From Sphaeroforma sirkka (lineage: Eukaryota > Opisthokonta > Ichthyosporea > Ichthyophonida): a stretch of DNA of 28,330 nucleotides. A program made the position numbers and the translations under genes. Positions 1 to 11,079 of the stretch are shown here, piece by piece (within the stretch, counting starts at the first letter, position 1; each line of letters starts with the position of its first letter). The notes under the pieces were generated by a model. That model did not search any database and had not been told where the DNA came from. It worked only from the letters and a program-made list of their open reading frames with translations. The stretch lies in the NCBI GenBank assembly GCA_001586965.3, contig LUCW03000514.1, positions 1 to 28,330 of the forward strand, read 5' to 3'.

Positions 1-129
1 TAGGTAATAGCCAAAGGCTGTTCTTCATTATTAGTAAGTGGTGCTTGAACAATTTTCTGCACTGTTGGTAAGCAGATCAGAAAGTTTAGTAACGTAGGAA
101 GTAGGTGGCAAATAGGAATTTCAGATCCG

Positions 130-774
130 TCAGGGTTTGTAGTCACCTGAGGGAAACCCTTTTCGTTTATCTCGTGTGTTCTTATGTAAACGCTTATTCC
201 ATTTCTTATTAAAGATACGAAGAAAGTCGCGAGATTCACGAAATGCATCGGAGGTTAGCCAAGCTACTGTCCCATCCATGAAACGGGTCTTGTAGTAAGT
301 GTAACCGTCTTCGGATGTTTTATCAATTATATCTTTGACTTGTGACTCCATAACTGGTATATCAGAATCAAATGAGCGAGCGAATGAGAGTTCGGAGGTA
401 GGGATACGGTGAGTGCCTAGATTGGTTGCGCTAGTACCATCAATGTTATTCACTTCGTAAGTATCACTCTTCTCATCATGGTAGGAAAGTAGCGTGTTTT
501 CGGGCGCAGTTTTATCAAACGTTGCTTGTAATTCACTATAGCGGCCAAAGAAATAGTGAAACGGGAGTGTTCCAGTTTGAGGATTCATGCAGTTATTCAT
601 TTGAGTCTGAACCCATTTCAAATGATAAGGCCACATATCCTCAACGTCGTCTAGTGCGGTACGCAAGAGTTTCTTAAGTTCTCTATGACGTGTCTCATTT
701 GCACCCTGCGTTTGAGGTTTGTAAGGAACACCACGCCTATGGGTCATGTCTGATACGAGTATTAGTGCCTCCAT
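130..774 (-). pseudogene. Integrase core end and C-terminal tail of the retroelement
   Basis: The stretch opens with the final part of the DDE core: GVPYKPQTQGANETRHREL corresponds to the 'saYhPqtnGqvEr.n..l' block around the catalytic Glu. The GTLPFHYFFGR block is the usual 'g.sPfel.fGr' ending. The last ~100 residues form a variable tail with an SH3-like candidate (SEDGYTYYKTRFMDGTVAWL). It ends at about 130, and the remaining 129 bases to the window edge are still inside the element. Confidence 0.82.
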
Positions 775-802
775 TACGTCGGTACAAAACTCACTACCGT
801 TA

Positions 803-1705
803 TCAGAACATAGTACTCGGGGAAACCGAAGTCATTGAAGACGTGATAGCATAATTCTGCCACTGTTTGTGGACGTTTGTTCGGTATTGCATAAAGCAAG
901 TTATAGCCCGAAGCCACACATAAGAAATGACAGATGTATACATCGCCAGTATGCTTGGATCGCGGAGTTTAACCAAATCGACTATGACTCGGCGCATCGG
1001 TTGGTCTTCTGTCACACTTTTTAGGGGTGCCCAACCGTATCGCTTGATCTGGTTCTTTTCACAATCAGTACAGCGTCGGTATACTTCACGTATGGTTTCT
1101 TTCAGCGCCGGGTGATCAAGCCCTGCACGAATAGCCATTTTATAAGTATGCTCATATGCTCGATGCGTTAAATTATGTATAATTTTAACTCTACTTTCGA
1201 GCTCCTCTAAGTCAGTCAGATTCTGCGTAACGCTGGCTGGATGAACCATAGTCCTGTTGGAAAGGGCAACCTCAGTATCAGGAGGGGTAGACTCCTGAGA
1301 TACATAATTGACAACATTGGATTGTTGAAGTATCTTCTTCAGTTGTTTCGCAACTCCTGGCTGTTCTTTAAGCAGTGCTTTAAGTAGTTGAGTGCGAGCT
1401 TCAGGTTCTCTTAGAGTTTTGAGTCTTTGATCCATGGCCTTAGCTAGTTCCATGTTTTTACGATCTAATGCCGTTTCAATCGGCATTACCTCGACTGCAA
1501 TCTTGTTGGGTGCATGTGTTGTACGAGTCTTGAGCTTTTGTTCAAACTCTTTAGACTCCTCTAGTTTAGCTAAGAATTCGGTTGAGGGTTTCCACTTAAG
1601 TGGTACCTGCAGGACCGATGCGACAAACAATGGTGTGTTTCCAAGGCGTCTTCTTAATAGAATAGGATCCCTGATACAAGAACGTGTCGGTTTCACGGTC
1701 GACAT
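803..1705 (-). pseudogene. Linker and integrase HHCC/N-terminal core of the retroelement
   Basis: The first ~150 residues form a charged linker without a recognised domain. Residues ~165-225 contain H...H...C..C spacing (IIHNLTHRAYEHT ... CTDCEKNQIKR), the zinc-binding domain of DDE integrases. It is followed by APLKSVTEDQPMRRVIVDLV, corresponding to the 'PL.......pw..v.vDlvG' start of the catalytic core. The integrase would insert element cDNA into the host genome. Confidence 0.75.
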
Positions 1706-2174
1706 AAATAGGTTCGTCTTGAATCATATTAATTAAATCACGTATCCATGGGTCGGAGTTACGTAAGGGACAACACAGCGTAATGGTAGATTTAGTAATA
1801 TTAACATAATTTAACAACTGTGCGATAAGTTGACAAGGTGGGTTAGCCCACGCATTATGCTTTGATAAGTCAAGCTGAAATGCATCATCTTTAGGATGAG
1901 TCAACGACCTATATTCAGAAACCTGTTTGTTATGTTCTGCGGCGAACATATCAACAGTAAATGGACCCCATCGTGATTGAGCGAGGTTAAACCATTTCTT
2001 ATTTAGCATCCAATCGGTTGCTAATAACTCTTTGACTGTTTTCTGGTAGTCGGGCACAAGTCGAGAGAGCATGTCAGGAAGATGGTTATGTATTCCTGGA
2101 ATGTGTGTTATATTAAAAGCGAACTTGGCAATAATGTCATGCCAGCGGCTCACCAACTGTGAATCAGGGTTCAT
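1596..2174 (-). pseudogene. RNase H C-terminal end plus Dam-methyltransferase-like domain of the retroelement
   Basis: The first 45 residues (SRWHDIIAKFAFNITHIPG...LPDMLSRL) match the RNase H end that is usual in Ty3/gypsy pol ('w...l..y.f.i.hipG..n..aD.lSR'). The next segment does not belong to standard pol. It reads WGPFTVDMFAAEHNK, then a DAFQLDL stretch, then AWANPPCQLIAQLL and a beta-like TITLCCP strand ending in Trp. This resembles the phage Dam-like N6-adenine methyltransferase family (PF05869), including a [DN]PP-type motif. Such a domain is known after RNase H in DIRS-group retroelements. Whether it was ever catalytic cannot be judged here. Confidence 0.72.
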
Positions 2175-2458
2175 ATCTTTTAAGTATGTTAAAGACTTTT
2201 GATCACAGGCGACAGTAAAGTAACTTCCATAAAGGTAGTCTTTAAACTGTCTTAGCGCAGTAACTATAGCAAGGAGCTCTTGTTTAACGGTCGGGTAATT
2301 CCGTTGACTCTTATTATAACTCTTGCTAAAGAATTGTATGTAGCGCGGTTTACCATTTATCGTTTGTTAAAGCACTCCACCTACCGCTCGATCTGAAGCG
2401 TCGGTTGCTACTTGGAATGGGACACCATCCACAGGGTACTGCATGATGGGTGCGTCCA

Positions 2459-2923
2459 TTACTTTACTTTGACTAGTTTAAATGCATCATCACATTCTTT
2501 AGTCCAAAGCTTTCCCAAAGGTCCTTTGTGCAGCCGTAGGTGACTGAAAGGCTTTAAGTAATGAGAAAGATGCGGTACCGAATCCGAGAAGAAGTTAACA
2601 AACCCACACACAGAGTTCACATCTCTTCCAGTAATTGGTGTTGATAAATCCAACAGAAACTGTTTCTTGCCAGGATCAATTTCTACCCCTGCTGCAGATA
2701 CTTTGTAGCCAAGTAAGTGTATAGTATCTTTAGCAAAAGAACACTTGTCTTCGTTAATCTTAAGTTTAGCATGATTAAGTCGCTTTAAGACTTCTTTAAC
2801 GAGTTTAGCATGTTCATGTGTTGTCTTTGTAAAGATAACTATATCATCTAAATAGACTGATACGTTATACGAAAGGTCCGCAAATAGTTCCATCATAACT
2901 TGTTGGAAGAAAGAAGGTAACAT
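2459..2923 (-). pseudogene. Reverse transcriptase palm and connection region of the retroelement
   Basis: The stretch begins with a Q-x-x-M/F block and carries the catalytic SVYLDDIVIFTKTTHEHAK motif at about residues 22-40. It continues into the thumb (LLGYKVSAAGVEIDP) and a connection (VCGFVNFFSDSVPHLSHYLKP). YLDD followed by the 'lGy.vs..Gv..dp.k' block is diagnostic of Ty3/gypsy-type RT. Sequence between this stretch and the RNase H end (about 2175-2458) encodes further RNase H-like segments. Confidence 0.88.
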
Positions 2924-3036
2924 GTGTAAGCCTTCAGGTGCACCTTTAAACTGGTACTTCTTACCTTGCCAAGTAAAGGAAAAGTATTTCCTATGAGGCT
3001 CATATATCTGTAGTTGATGGAATGCAGCTTTTAAGT

Positions 3037-3819
3037 CTATCTTGGAAAAGATAGTCGCACCTCCATTTTGCGTAGTATCTCGCTTATCTTAGGTAAGGGA
3101 AAACTATGTTGCGGAATTAGTTTGTTGATTGGCGACAGGTCTAGTACTACTCTTGTTTTACTAAACGTTCCATCAGATTTATATTGATCGACCGCTAAGA
3201 GAGCTAAGTTAACTGGGGTTGCATCATAATTGATTTCAATTAGACCCTGTTTTAACCAATCTTCGATTTGGGTTTTGACAACGTCTTTGTGTCTCCAACT
3301 CACGTAGTTATGTGAAGGACACTTTAACTTAGAGAAGTCGACGTTTGTTAAGTCAAGTCTAACGCACCCATTAGAGAACTTAAACATACACCAGTCAGTT
3401 ATTGCAATCTTCCTGTTTTGTATAATTAAGTCCATAATTATATCGGTGAAGTGCGGAATCATATCCTTTGCTTCACCTTCCGGAGGTTTAGGTATCTTTA
3501 ACATATTATCATCTGACTGATCTTTATTCGGGTCCAGCCCATTAGGCAGACCAGTGAGTGTTATACTTAAACTGAGAAGATCAGTCATACCTATAATTAA
3601 ATCGTATTTCTGAGACATGTCAGTAACGACTAGGTGAGTCTTCACTTCTCTTCTATCTGACAGCATTATGTGTGCATAGTCAATGGCTTGTTCGCAAGTA
3701 GTAACTTTGCCATTTCCCAAGATTAAATCAGTTGTTTCGTTATGGACAGCCATATCTGTAGCGTAGGCTACTCGGCATGAGATAGCAGAGACTTCAGCCC
3801 CTGGATCAAATAGTGCCAT
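3037..3819 (-). pseudogene. Protease and N-terminal reverse transcriptase region of the retroelement
   Basis: The start reads ALFDPGAEVSAIS, matching the active-site strand of retroelement aspartic proteases. About 70 residues later YDLIIGMTDLL matches the second conserved strand. The last third is the RT fingers region: W followed by a basic 'LKQGLIE' helix, then TRVVLDLSPINKLIPQHSFP, which is close to the Ty3/gypsy 'R.vvDyR.LN..t..d.fPlP' block. Protease would mature the polyprotein and RT would copy element RNA. The family call is strong. Confidence 0.8.
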
Positions 3820-3932
3820 AACTTTTTTTCTCCATTTACGAAAACTGTTTGAAAGATACGTTCATCTCCTTTGGTATAGATTTTATTGAACATTTTCTCA
3901 TAATCTTGCTCTAGTGCGCACATATGGTACTG

Positions 3933-4133
3933 TCAGTGCTTAACTTGGACGTCGGGTAAGTCCTTGCAATCCTCTTTGTGCCAACCGTTAGTACCCTTGC
4001 AAGTAGCACACTCTTTCATATAGTGTCCAAAATCTGGCTTGCCTGGTGCACACTTAACAGGGTCGTGTCTACCATTCCACTTGCCATTACGTTTTGTGAG
4101 GTTGTAACCACACTTCTTGCAAGGCGCACTCAC
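3933..4133 (-). pseudogene. Cys/His-rich nucleocapsid-type segment of the retroelement
   Basis: A short basic stretch carries two Cys clusters: CKKCGYN near its start and a CATC...WHKEDC group near its end. Zinc-knuckle-like CCHC motifs commonly sit between the gag capsid part and protease and bind element RNA. Its position here, immediately after gag and before the protease motif, supports that role. The spacing differs from the textbook CX2CX4HX4C, so the motif call is tentative. Confidence 0.5.
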
Positions 4134-4216
4134 CTTCTTATCACCTTTCGGTTAGAAGTAGAGCCAGTACCCTCCCTCCAGTAGTAGTGCGAGGTTTCTT
4201 AGTACTACGCGCAGTA

Positions 4217-5116
4217 TTAGTCTACTGCGTTTCGCTTAGTGGGCTGGGTGTAGCTCGTGGTACTAAGTACTCTAGTAGAGGAATTGGTATGCTTGTGTAC
4301 TATCTTCTCAAAGACAGACCAAGGCATAGATCGCAAATCACCATAGGCGATGATGTCATCATTGACTTTCTTAAAGAGGTTAGCTCCCAGAGTCTCCATC
4401 ATCTGACAAATTAATAAATATTCGCCAGTATAGGTACGACCACCCATCCGAGTATTCATATGTGTCATATGAGCTAGAGCACCTCGAATAGTGGTATCGT
4501 TCGCAAAGAACTTGCGAGACTCTAGAAGTTCACGGTCACGTGCATCTTCAAAAAAGGTGTTAAGTATATTATCACGCAACTGGTGCCAGGGTAGGGCTTT
4601 CCAGTTGGGCTCATGAGCCTTCAAGATAGTTCGCCATTCACCTGGCTCACAGAAATGAATAAAGGCATTCATCATCTGCTTATCCCTAAGGCTGGCAGAC
4701 TCCTTAAGTTGATCGAAGGCCTTCAGTGTCTCCACTGTACTCTCATTAGTAGAGAAATCGACCACAGCCTGCGCGTTACCTAGCTGCTTTATAAAGCTTG
4801 GTTCTAAGTGTTCACGAGGCTCATGCTCAGTGCTACGGGCTGCTAGTGCCAAGATGGTGTCTATTTCCTTTCTCTTGTTATCGATTAGATAGCGAATGTT
4901 ATCCGCTTTCCTATCGTCAAGGTCAGAGTCATTCAATAGACGGTCCTCAAGGACTTGCATACCAGAGCGTAATAGCCTGAGACGAGTATGTCTGGTTCTC
5001 ACTTCCTCATCCTCAGGATTAGAGCGGGAACTCTCTAACGAGGTACTGGTGTAGCGATTGCCAAAACTGTGATTACCAGGGTTAGTTGGCAAATGAGGTC
5101 CAAGTAGATGAGTCAT
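4217..5116 (-). pseudogene. gag-like region of the retroelement
   Basis: This is a hydrophilic, helix-rich protein of about 300 residues lying where gag belongs, directly before the Cys/His segment and protease. The middle part, around residues 110-260, has the alpha-helical, Trp-containing pattern of retrotransposon capsid regions (for example EPNWKALPWHQLRDNI). Gag would package element RNA in cytoplasmic particles. Assignment rests on position and general character; gag sequences diverge too fast for a motif call. The first 50 residues are Ser/Arg/Asn-rich. Confidence 0.6.
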
Positions 5117-5587
5117 ACCAAATACTCAGGCTATTGGAGCCATCAAAGTGAATTTAGAACACTTTGGAAATATTGGAAAAAGAGCTTGTACTAAATTATT
5201 TAAAATACAAATAAAAACCAATGTATTATCTCAAGTGATCTTGATATTTTAGACTGACCGGAGGCCGTATTTCTTAGCAACCTTCTGAATGTTGCTAAAA
5301 TGAAATCCGTACGTGGTTATGGTGAGGCTTAAACGATCAAACCCCCTCCCATGTGCTGCAATTCCTTACATGTATGACAAACTAGTTGCTACCGCGTAAG
5401 AGATCGTTGCCTCTACTGGGAACATTGTCCTATATAACCCTCCTGACGAATGTTCAGGCCATGATAGAATCTATTGTCAAACATAAACTTATTATCTTGA
5501 ATGGTGAAAACTGCAGCTATCTCCGTCAGGACAACACTCTCTTATCCAAGTCTCGTGCCACCTTTTCATCATCGACAAGCAACACAC
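5117..5587. other. Region upstream of gag; possible 5' LTR/leader, not demonstrable
   Basis: No convincing gene is present. By position it should hold the leader and perhaps the upstream LTR of the minus-strand retroelement. The matching LTR lies outside the window, so terminal repeats cannot be compared, and I found no clear tRNA primer-binding site. Short open stretches on the plus strand (5386-5701) look like chance. Confidence 0.3.
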
Positions 5588-5614
5588 GTGGCTCAGCAGC
5601 CTGGATTTGAATCC
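5588..5614 (+). promoter_or_regulatory. tRNA-promoter-like motif (A-box with abutting degenerate B-box), copy 1
   Basis: TGGCTCAGCAG fits the pol III A-box consensus TRGCNNAGYNG. It is followed at once by GGATTTGAATCC, which resembles a B-box. A second, similar 27-nt stretch lies on the minus strand at 17180-17206, matching at about 21 of 27 positions. The boxes are too close for a tRNA gene and no cloverleaf folds around them. It may be a short dispersed motif, a SINE remnant, or chance. Confidence 0.2.
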
Positions 5615-5639
5615 GGTGTCTTGGTGAACGCACTGAGAG

Positions 5640-5940
5640 GGTTCCACATGTGGACTTGTCGAACGATTCCGAATACGATTCCCTTGCCTGTTCTCAGGTA
5701 AGTACCTCTTTTTCCATTGGGTTCTCTGACCAGTCTGAAGGCAACGCTCCTTCCATCAACATCAACGGTGCCCCCCACAGCCTCCCTGTTCTCAAAAGGG
5801 AGTCTGCGGACACTGGCAAACACATTCGTGACTCTTCCTTTGCTGAGCCGCATCCCCAGTCCAATGCCGTAGCACAACATGATCACGATCCGGATTTCAC
5901 CCTTGATGACCCGCGGCCACAAATGAGAGTAATTTATCCC
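5640..5940 (+). other. Exon-like GC-richer patch, function and strand unresolved
   Basis: The base composition rises here relative to both sides. The plus frame from 5650 stays open to 5994 and gives a Ser/Asp/Pro/His-rich, disordered-looking peptide. The minus frame 5922-5593 is also open and gives a basic peptide (GGTVDVDGRSVAFRLVREPN). A consensus plus-strand donor, CAG|GTAAGT, lies at about 5696-5704, so a plus exon ending there is one reading. I recognise no family on either strand. Confidence 0.25.
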
Positions 5941-5994
5941 AAAAGATTGTGTAGGATAGTACAGTGCAGTGCATCAAAGCCATTGAAGCTTTAG

Positions 5995-6314
5995 TTAAAC
6001 TTCAATTTGAAAGTTCCCTTTAAAATACATGTTTAGCAACAATTTTCAACAACGTCATACATCAGCTCCCTTTCTCCCGATTTAAAATTATGAAAAGTAC
6101 CATACAGCGTGGAAGCTTCTAGCAGATCCTATACGTGGATCCAATCCTATGTATGCTCATTCTGCTTCGCCCGATAGCTGCCGTTTTTCTTTACACTATT
6201 CCTCCGCTAAGGACGAAGAAACGCAAAGCAGTGAGCCGTACCACGTGGTAAATATATGACATCCACAACTCGAACAAATAAAAGTTTAAATTCTATTAAG
6301 CTCTGTAGACCACA
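5995..6314. other. Intergenic, 3' side of the SLC35F-like gene
   Basis: This is AT-rich sequence between the exon-like patch and the stop codon of the minus-strand transporter gene. I see no gene, repeat or clear minus-strand polyadenylation signal. Confidence 0.4.
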
Positions 6315-9300
6315 TCATCTATCAACCACTTCCACTTCGGTGGCTGACTCAGACTTTTGCTGTTTTGATCCCAGCGCACGTTTCATGATCTTTCGAGGGC
6401 CTTTAACAACTGGTTCCGAAACCATATTATATATCATCAGCCCAGCGACGGACAGCACGAAACACAGGGCATATATCCACGTGAATATCACATCGAACAA
6501 GAAGATACCGGCGAAGACTGAGTAGAAGTCCGCCGTGAGCAGAGACAAATTGAGCACAGTCGATGAACTGCGGCGAATCATCACTGAGAAAGCAGTAAAA
6601 AAAAATTGAGTACAAGAAAGCATACAATGTGCAGCATACGGTGTTATAAAAAGACAGTGTATAGTAGATCAGATGGATGCAGCATGCGATTAAAGTACGC
6701 GCTAGTGTTTATCAGTATCCCTAAGCCTAACTTTTGTGTGACACTCACACAATTGAACTGTCACTCAGTCACTTGGCCGAGCTACAACAATAGCAATAAT
6801 GATCCCGCAGTAATATGCTAAGTACATGATGACCATGGCATGTTAGTCTACCACTGAGAGCACTGAGAGTCCACGATGATTATTTTTCAGTATTGCGTCA
6901 TCATCTATTCCCGTCTATTCAAATTTAGCTTTACTCGATAGGGCGACTTATATTAATTTACTCGTCACACTGGGTGCAGACAACCAGACAGATAATCTAG
7001 TCAGCACTAATAAGCAAGTACAATCGAACGCTTTCCACAGCAATTGTGTTAAAGAATGGCGAATAGTCTTATTGAGCTGTAAATTACAAGTTTGTAACAT
7101 ACCCGGCACCAGTGAATAGAATACGAGCATGGAGGCTACGAAGCCTGCGAATTGCCAATACACATCATTGTCCCAAGTCACGGCTTGGACACTATCGACG
7201 CCTTCGACAATGAAAAACTGGATAGTGGCAATCACCACGCCAAACAAGGCTGCAATTGAATCAAGAACCATAGTGAGCTAAACAATGAAGTAAGATATTC
7301 TATTGTAGTCGTGAGATAATAGAGTACTATTGCCAACGGTGACAGTAACCCTAAATTGATATATCATGAAAGATATACAAGCATACTACGATAGGCCACG
7401 CTTAAGCGAATGGGTACTGCTAAGCACAATGCTCGTGCGCACCGAGCTGTAAAATACAAGCAAGAGACCATCTTCATTCTTGTTGTGGTACGTGCTACAC
7501 GTGTATTGTGCTAGTCGACTATTACTGCGATGATGATATTCAAAATCCATGTAGATATGTATATGACTTCGATGTACAAACAAATATGTATATCTAACAA
7601 TAGATCGAATACCAAATATCAGCAAAGAGTCTCAACATATTAGTGTTCCCATTTCCGAATCCCGCGTGTAGAGTTTGAACAAACCGCCACATTTGCCGCC
7701 ATATATAGGGGCAGGTTGCTAATATGCTAACACGGTCACGGCCAGTTCCGCAGCTCAATGGTCTCATCGGGTTATAGTTCACATGTAGTACACAAAGGTG
7801 TGTAATTCATGTATGCCATACAAAGCTTTCACGGTCACCAAATATCCTTACGAAGAATTTGGTCCTTGCGATAAGCATGTATATTCAAAAATATGCAAAT
7901 ACACGGATTAGATATCTAAGAACATCAACGCTCACATACAAAGCATCGACACCCATTCAGCAACAGGCACGTCGCCTTTGACCAAGAACTCCTGCGAAAT
8001 ATTAGAGACCGCGTACAGAATAGCGGATCCTATCACCAGCAAATCTCCTAAAACCGGGTTTTCGGCCGGAGTATCTCCGTACTTCCGGAAACAAAAAGAG
8101 GGACATCAGTGAGCACAGGATTGAATGGCCATGGTCAATATATACCAAGCGCACTCGTATAAAGTCGCTATGTGAGACTGTGTGAATGCGAAAACTGAAC
8201 TATTGAGGGGAGTAAATCGTTCTCATGTGCAGAGTATGCGGTCAACTCACCTTAAAGTAGTCGTGCACAACAAGACTGATGATGCCGGCCACAGCAACCA
8301 TAGCTCCCACGTAGTGCCACAGTCGGTATGTAACGTTGAGAAAGACGATTGACAGCACCATAACACACGGTACCACGAAATTATCCAACAGCTGCACACT
8401 GCAATGGAAAACAACACAAGAGCAAGTAAGGCCCACGTCGATCAAGTTATGGTTTGGGATAAACTCAGGGATTGGAACGTTGCAGTACTACGTCCGATTA
8501 TATATGTATTGGCAACCATATACATAGGAGTACAATGTGGCTAGTATAGGATATACGCTGGTGAGAATACCGATAATTTGTGCGTATGTGTTGTTGTTCG
8601 GACAGCCATCGGAAGGTACTGGCTAGGTAGCTCACTGGAAGTACTAGTACATAAAGCATCCAAACTTTATTCAGGGTGGTAAACGGCACACGGCATAGCA
8701 CATGCACAAAAAGAGTCCACCAACTGAATACGACCGTCGGAACATTATGATATATGCTGAAAACTGAACTACAAATGGGGGAGAAGAGCGCAGAACATCC
8801 GAGACAACCACACACCTCGTGATAGACACATACTGATACGCTTCTACGACCATGGAATTGGCTTGAAGACAACCACATACCTCGTGATAGATGCATACTG
8901 ATATGCTTTTACGACCATAAAGTTGGCTTCCACATCGATAAAAGCCAGAATGAGGTACTTAAGCCAGCCCCAATTGCCCATACGGAATCGCATGCCTCTC
9001 CACCCCTCTCCATAAAATAGAGCTACTGGCGTCCAGACCACCGCCAGTGTGAGATAAGTCAACACGCCCTGCAGATTGGTACGGTGTGGTTGAGGATATC
9101 CAGTGCGCAGTAGACGTTTCGAATACATAGAGATATATGAATATGTGAATTTCTGTCTATATTATTGATACACAGACATGGATGAATGTGTGAATGTCTG
9201 CCTATATTATTGATACATAGACACATATGAATATGTGAATGTCTGTCTATATTATTGATGGATAAGACATAAAAACAATGTGTGAATGTCTGCCTATATT

Positions 9301-10092
9301 ATTGATACATAGACATATAGGAATATGTGGATGTCTGTCTATATCATTGATAAAGAGACATATATGAATATGTGAATGTCTGTCTATATCATTGATAAAG
9401 AGACATATATGAATATGTGAATGTCTGTCTATAGTTATTCTTGTGCATAGGTCTTTCCGTCGACTCTAACAATAGCCAGCAAAGAGAGCTGTCCACTTCA
9501 CCGCCAGTGAGGGCAGGTGTGATGGCCTTGTGATACAATGTAAGCACCAGGAGCTTGGAGTAAACAGACCACAGGCAAATATACTCTTACAGGTGAAGCC
9601 GAAAGTAATCCCGGTGTAAGTACCGAACAGGGCAAACTCACCTGGAATTGCGGCAGATCGACGCCATAATCCGCTAGATAGGACGAAGTGATACCAGTGC
9701 ACAATATACAGAGAGACAGCAATTGACCCAATGTAAGGGTTAACCCCAATTGTAGATAGTCGCGTTTTACTGGCACATGCTCTGTTACTTCCGCAGCCGC
9801 TTCGTCATCTATGGCTAAAGAAGATGTATCATATGATTACGAGTGAACAAATATGTTCACAAATGAACAAATAGGCTTATGGAATCATACTAAGCATCTT
9901 ATCATAAATTCAAGCAAACTCACAAAAAAACATGCATCTGAATATATGTGAATATAGCGTAAATATCCATATATGTCTTCTATATATAAATATATATTGA
10001 AATACATATCCACAAACACACACAAACACGTAAATATAAATATTTATATATACATACGTGAATATGTATGTATATATTCTGCATATATATTC

Positions 10093-10135
<43 letters not shown>

Positions 10136-10185
10136 CATGTACAGCATAATTATATATATATATATATATGACATGTACATCATAT

Positions 10186-10218
<33 letters not shown>

Positions 10219-10845
10219 CCGCATATGTATATATACGTATATATATATAAATATAAAATTATATATATATATATTCAAGATACATATATGCATGGTTATG
10301 AAAAATGTATATGTATAGTTGTTTTAAATATATACATATAAGATACATATATGTATGGTTATGAAAATGTATATGTATAGTTATTCTAAATATATAAAAT
10401 TTATATATATATATAGATATACATACATGCATACAGATACATGTGTGTGCACGTAAGTATATATATATATATATATATAAGGTGATTCTGATCTACATGT
10501 GTTGGAAGGTCCCTGCCGCCATTGAGAAGCACAGCAACCATGCAATACACACCAGAAATAGTTGAGGAAACATCGCTTCAGTATAAATGTATTGATGTGT
10601 GCTTTTGCATGTATAATATATTCAAATGTCTGCATATATATATACATGTATATTTATACATATTATATATATATATATATATATAAATATATAATTATAC
10701 ATGTATACATGTATACATATATATATATATTTATATATAGCCATATTATATAGGTTTGTATATGTTGATATATATTCATATATACATATATAAATATAAG
10801 ATTCATAATATACGATCATCAACACACACACACATATATATATAT

Positions 10846-10897
<52 letters not shown>

Positions 10898-11032
10898 GGG
10901 TATGTGAATGTGACTGTATGCGTGCATTTGTATGGATGTATGTATAATGGACAAACATACACGCACACACGCATAGATATATATATATATATAGAGGCTT
11001 GTGCGTTTATATATATATATAGAGGCTTGTGC

Positions 11033-11079
<47 letters not shown>

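Larger units (their letters stand above)
1..5116 (-). mobile_element. Ty3/gypsy-like LTR retroelement, internal region, partial and broken
   Basis: Read on the minus strand, successive open stretches give, in order, a gag-like protein, a Cys/His-rich segment, an aspartic protease motif, reverse transcriptase with YLDD, the end of RNase H, a Dam-like domain, an HHCC zinc finger, and an integrase core end with a C-terminal tail. RT before integrase, with RNase H between, is the Ty3/gypsy order. The element is a fossil: the coding region is broken by roughly half a dozen or more lesions, which suggests an old copy. It runs off the left edge, so the downstream LTR is outside the window and the upstream LTR cannot be proven by comparison. 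Confidence 0.88.

Noticed and set aside
5386-5701. Plus-strand ORFs starting at 5386 and 5501
   Set aside because: They overlap each other, have unremarkable composition and no recognised motif. They are likely chance frames upstream of the retroelement gag.
7250-7277. Upstream acceptor extending SLC35F exon 6
   Set aside because: It adds residues absent from the family and loses the gap-free match EWVSML|SLFGVV to animal homologues.
10487-10629. Possible exon in the non-repetitive spacer of SLC35F intron 1
   Set aside because: Exons 1 and 2 already join in phase (G|CC Ala), and no flanking acceptor and donor pair fits without breaking the frame.
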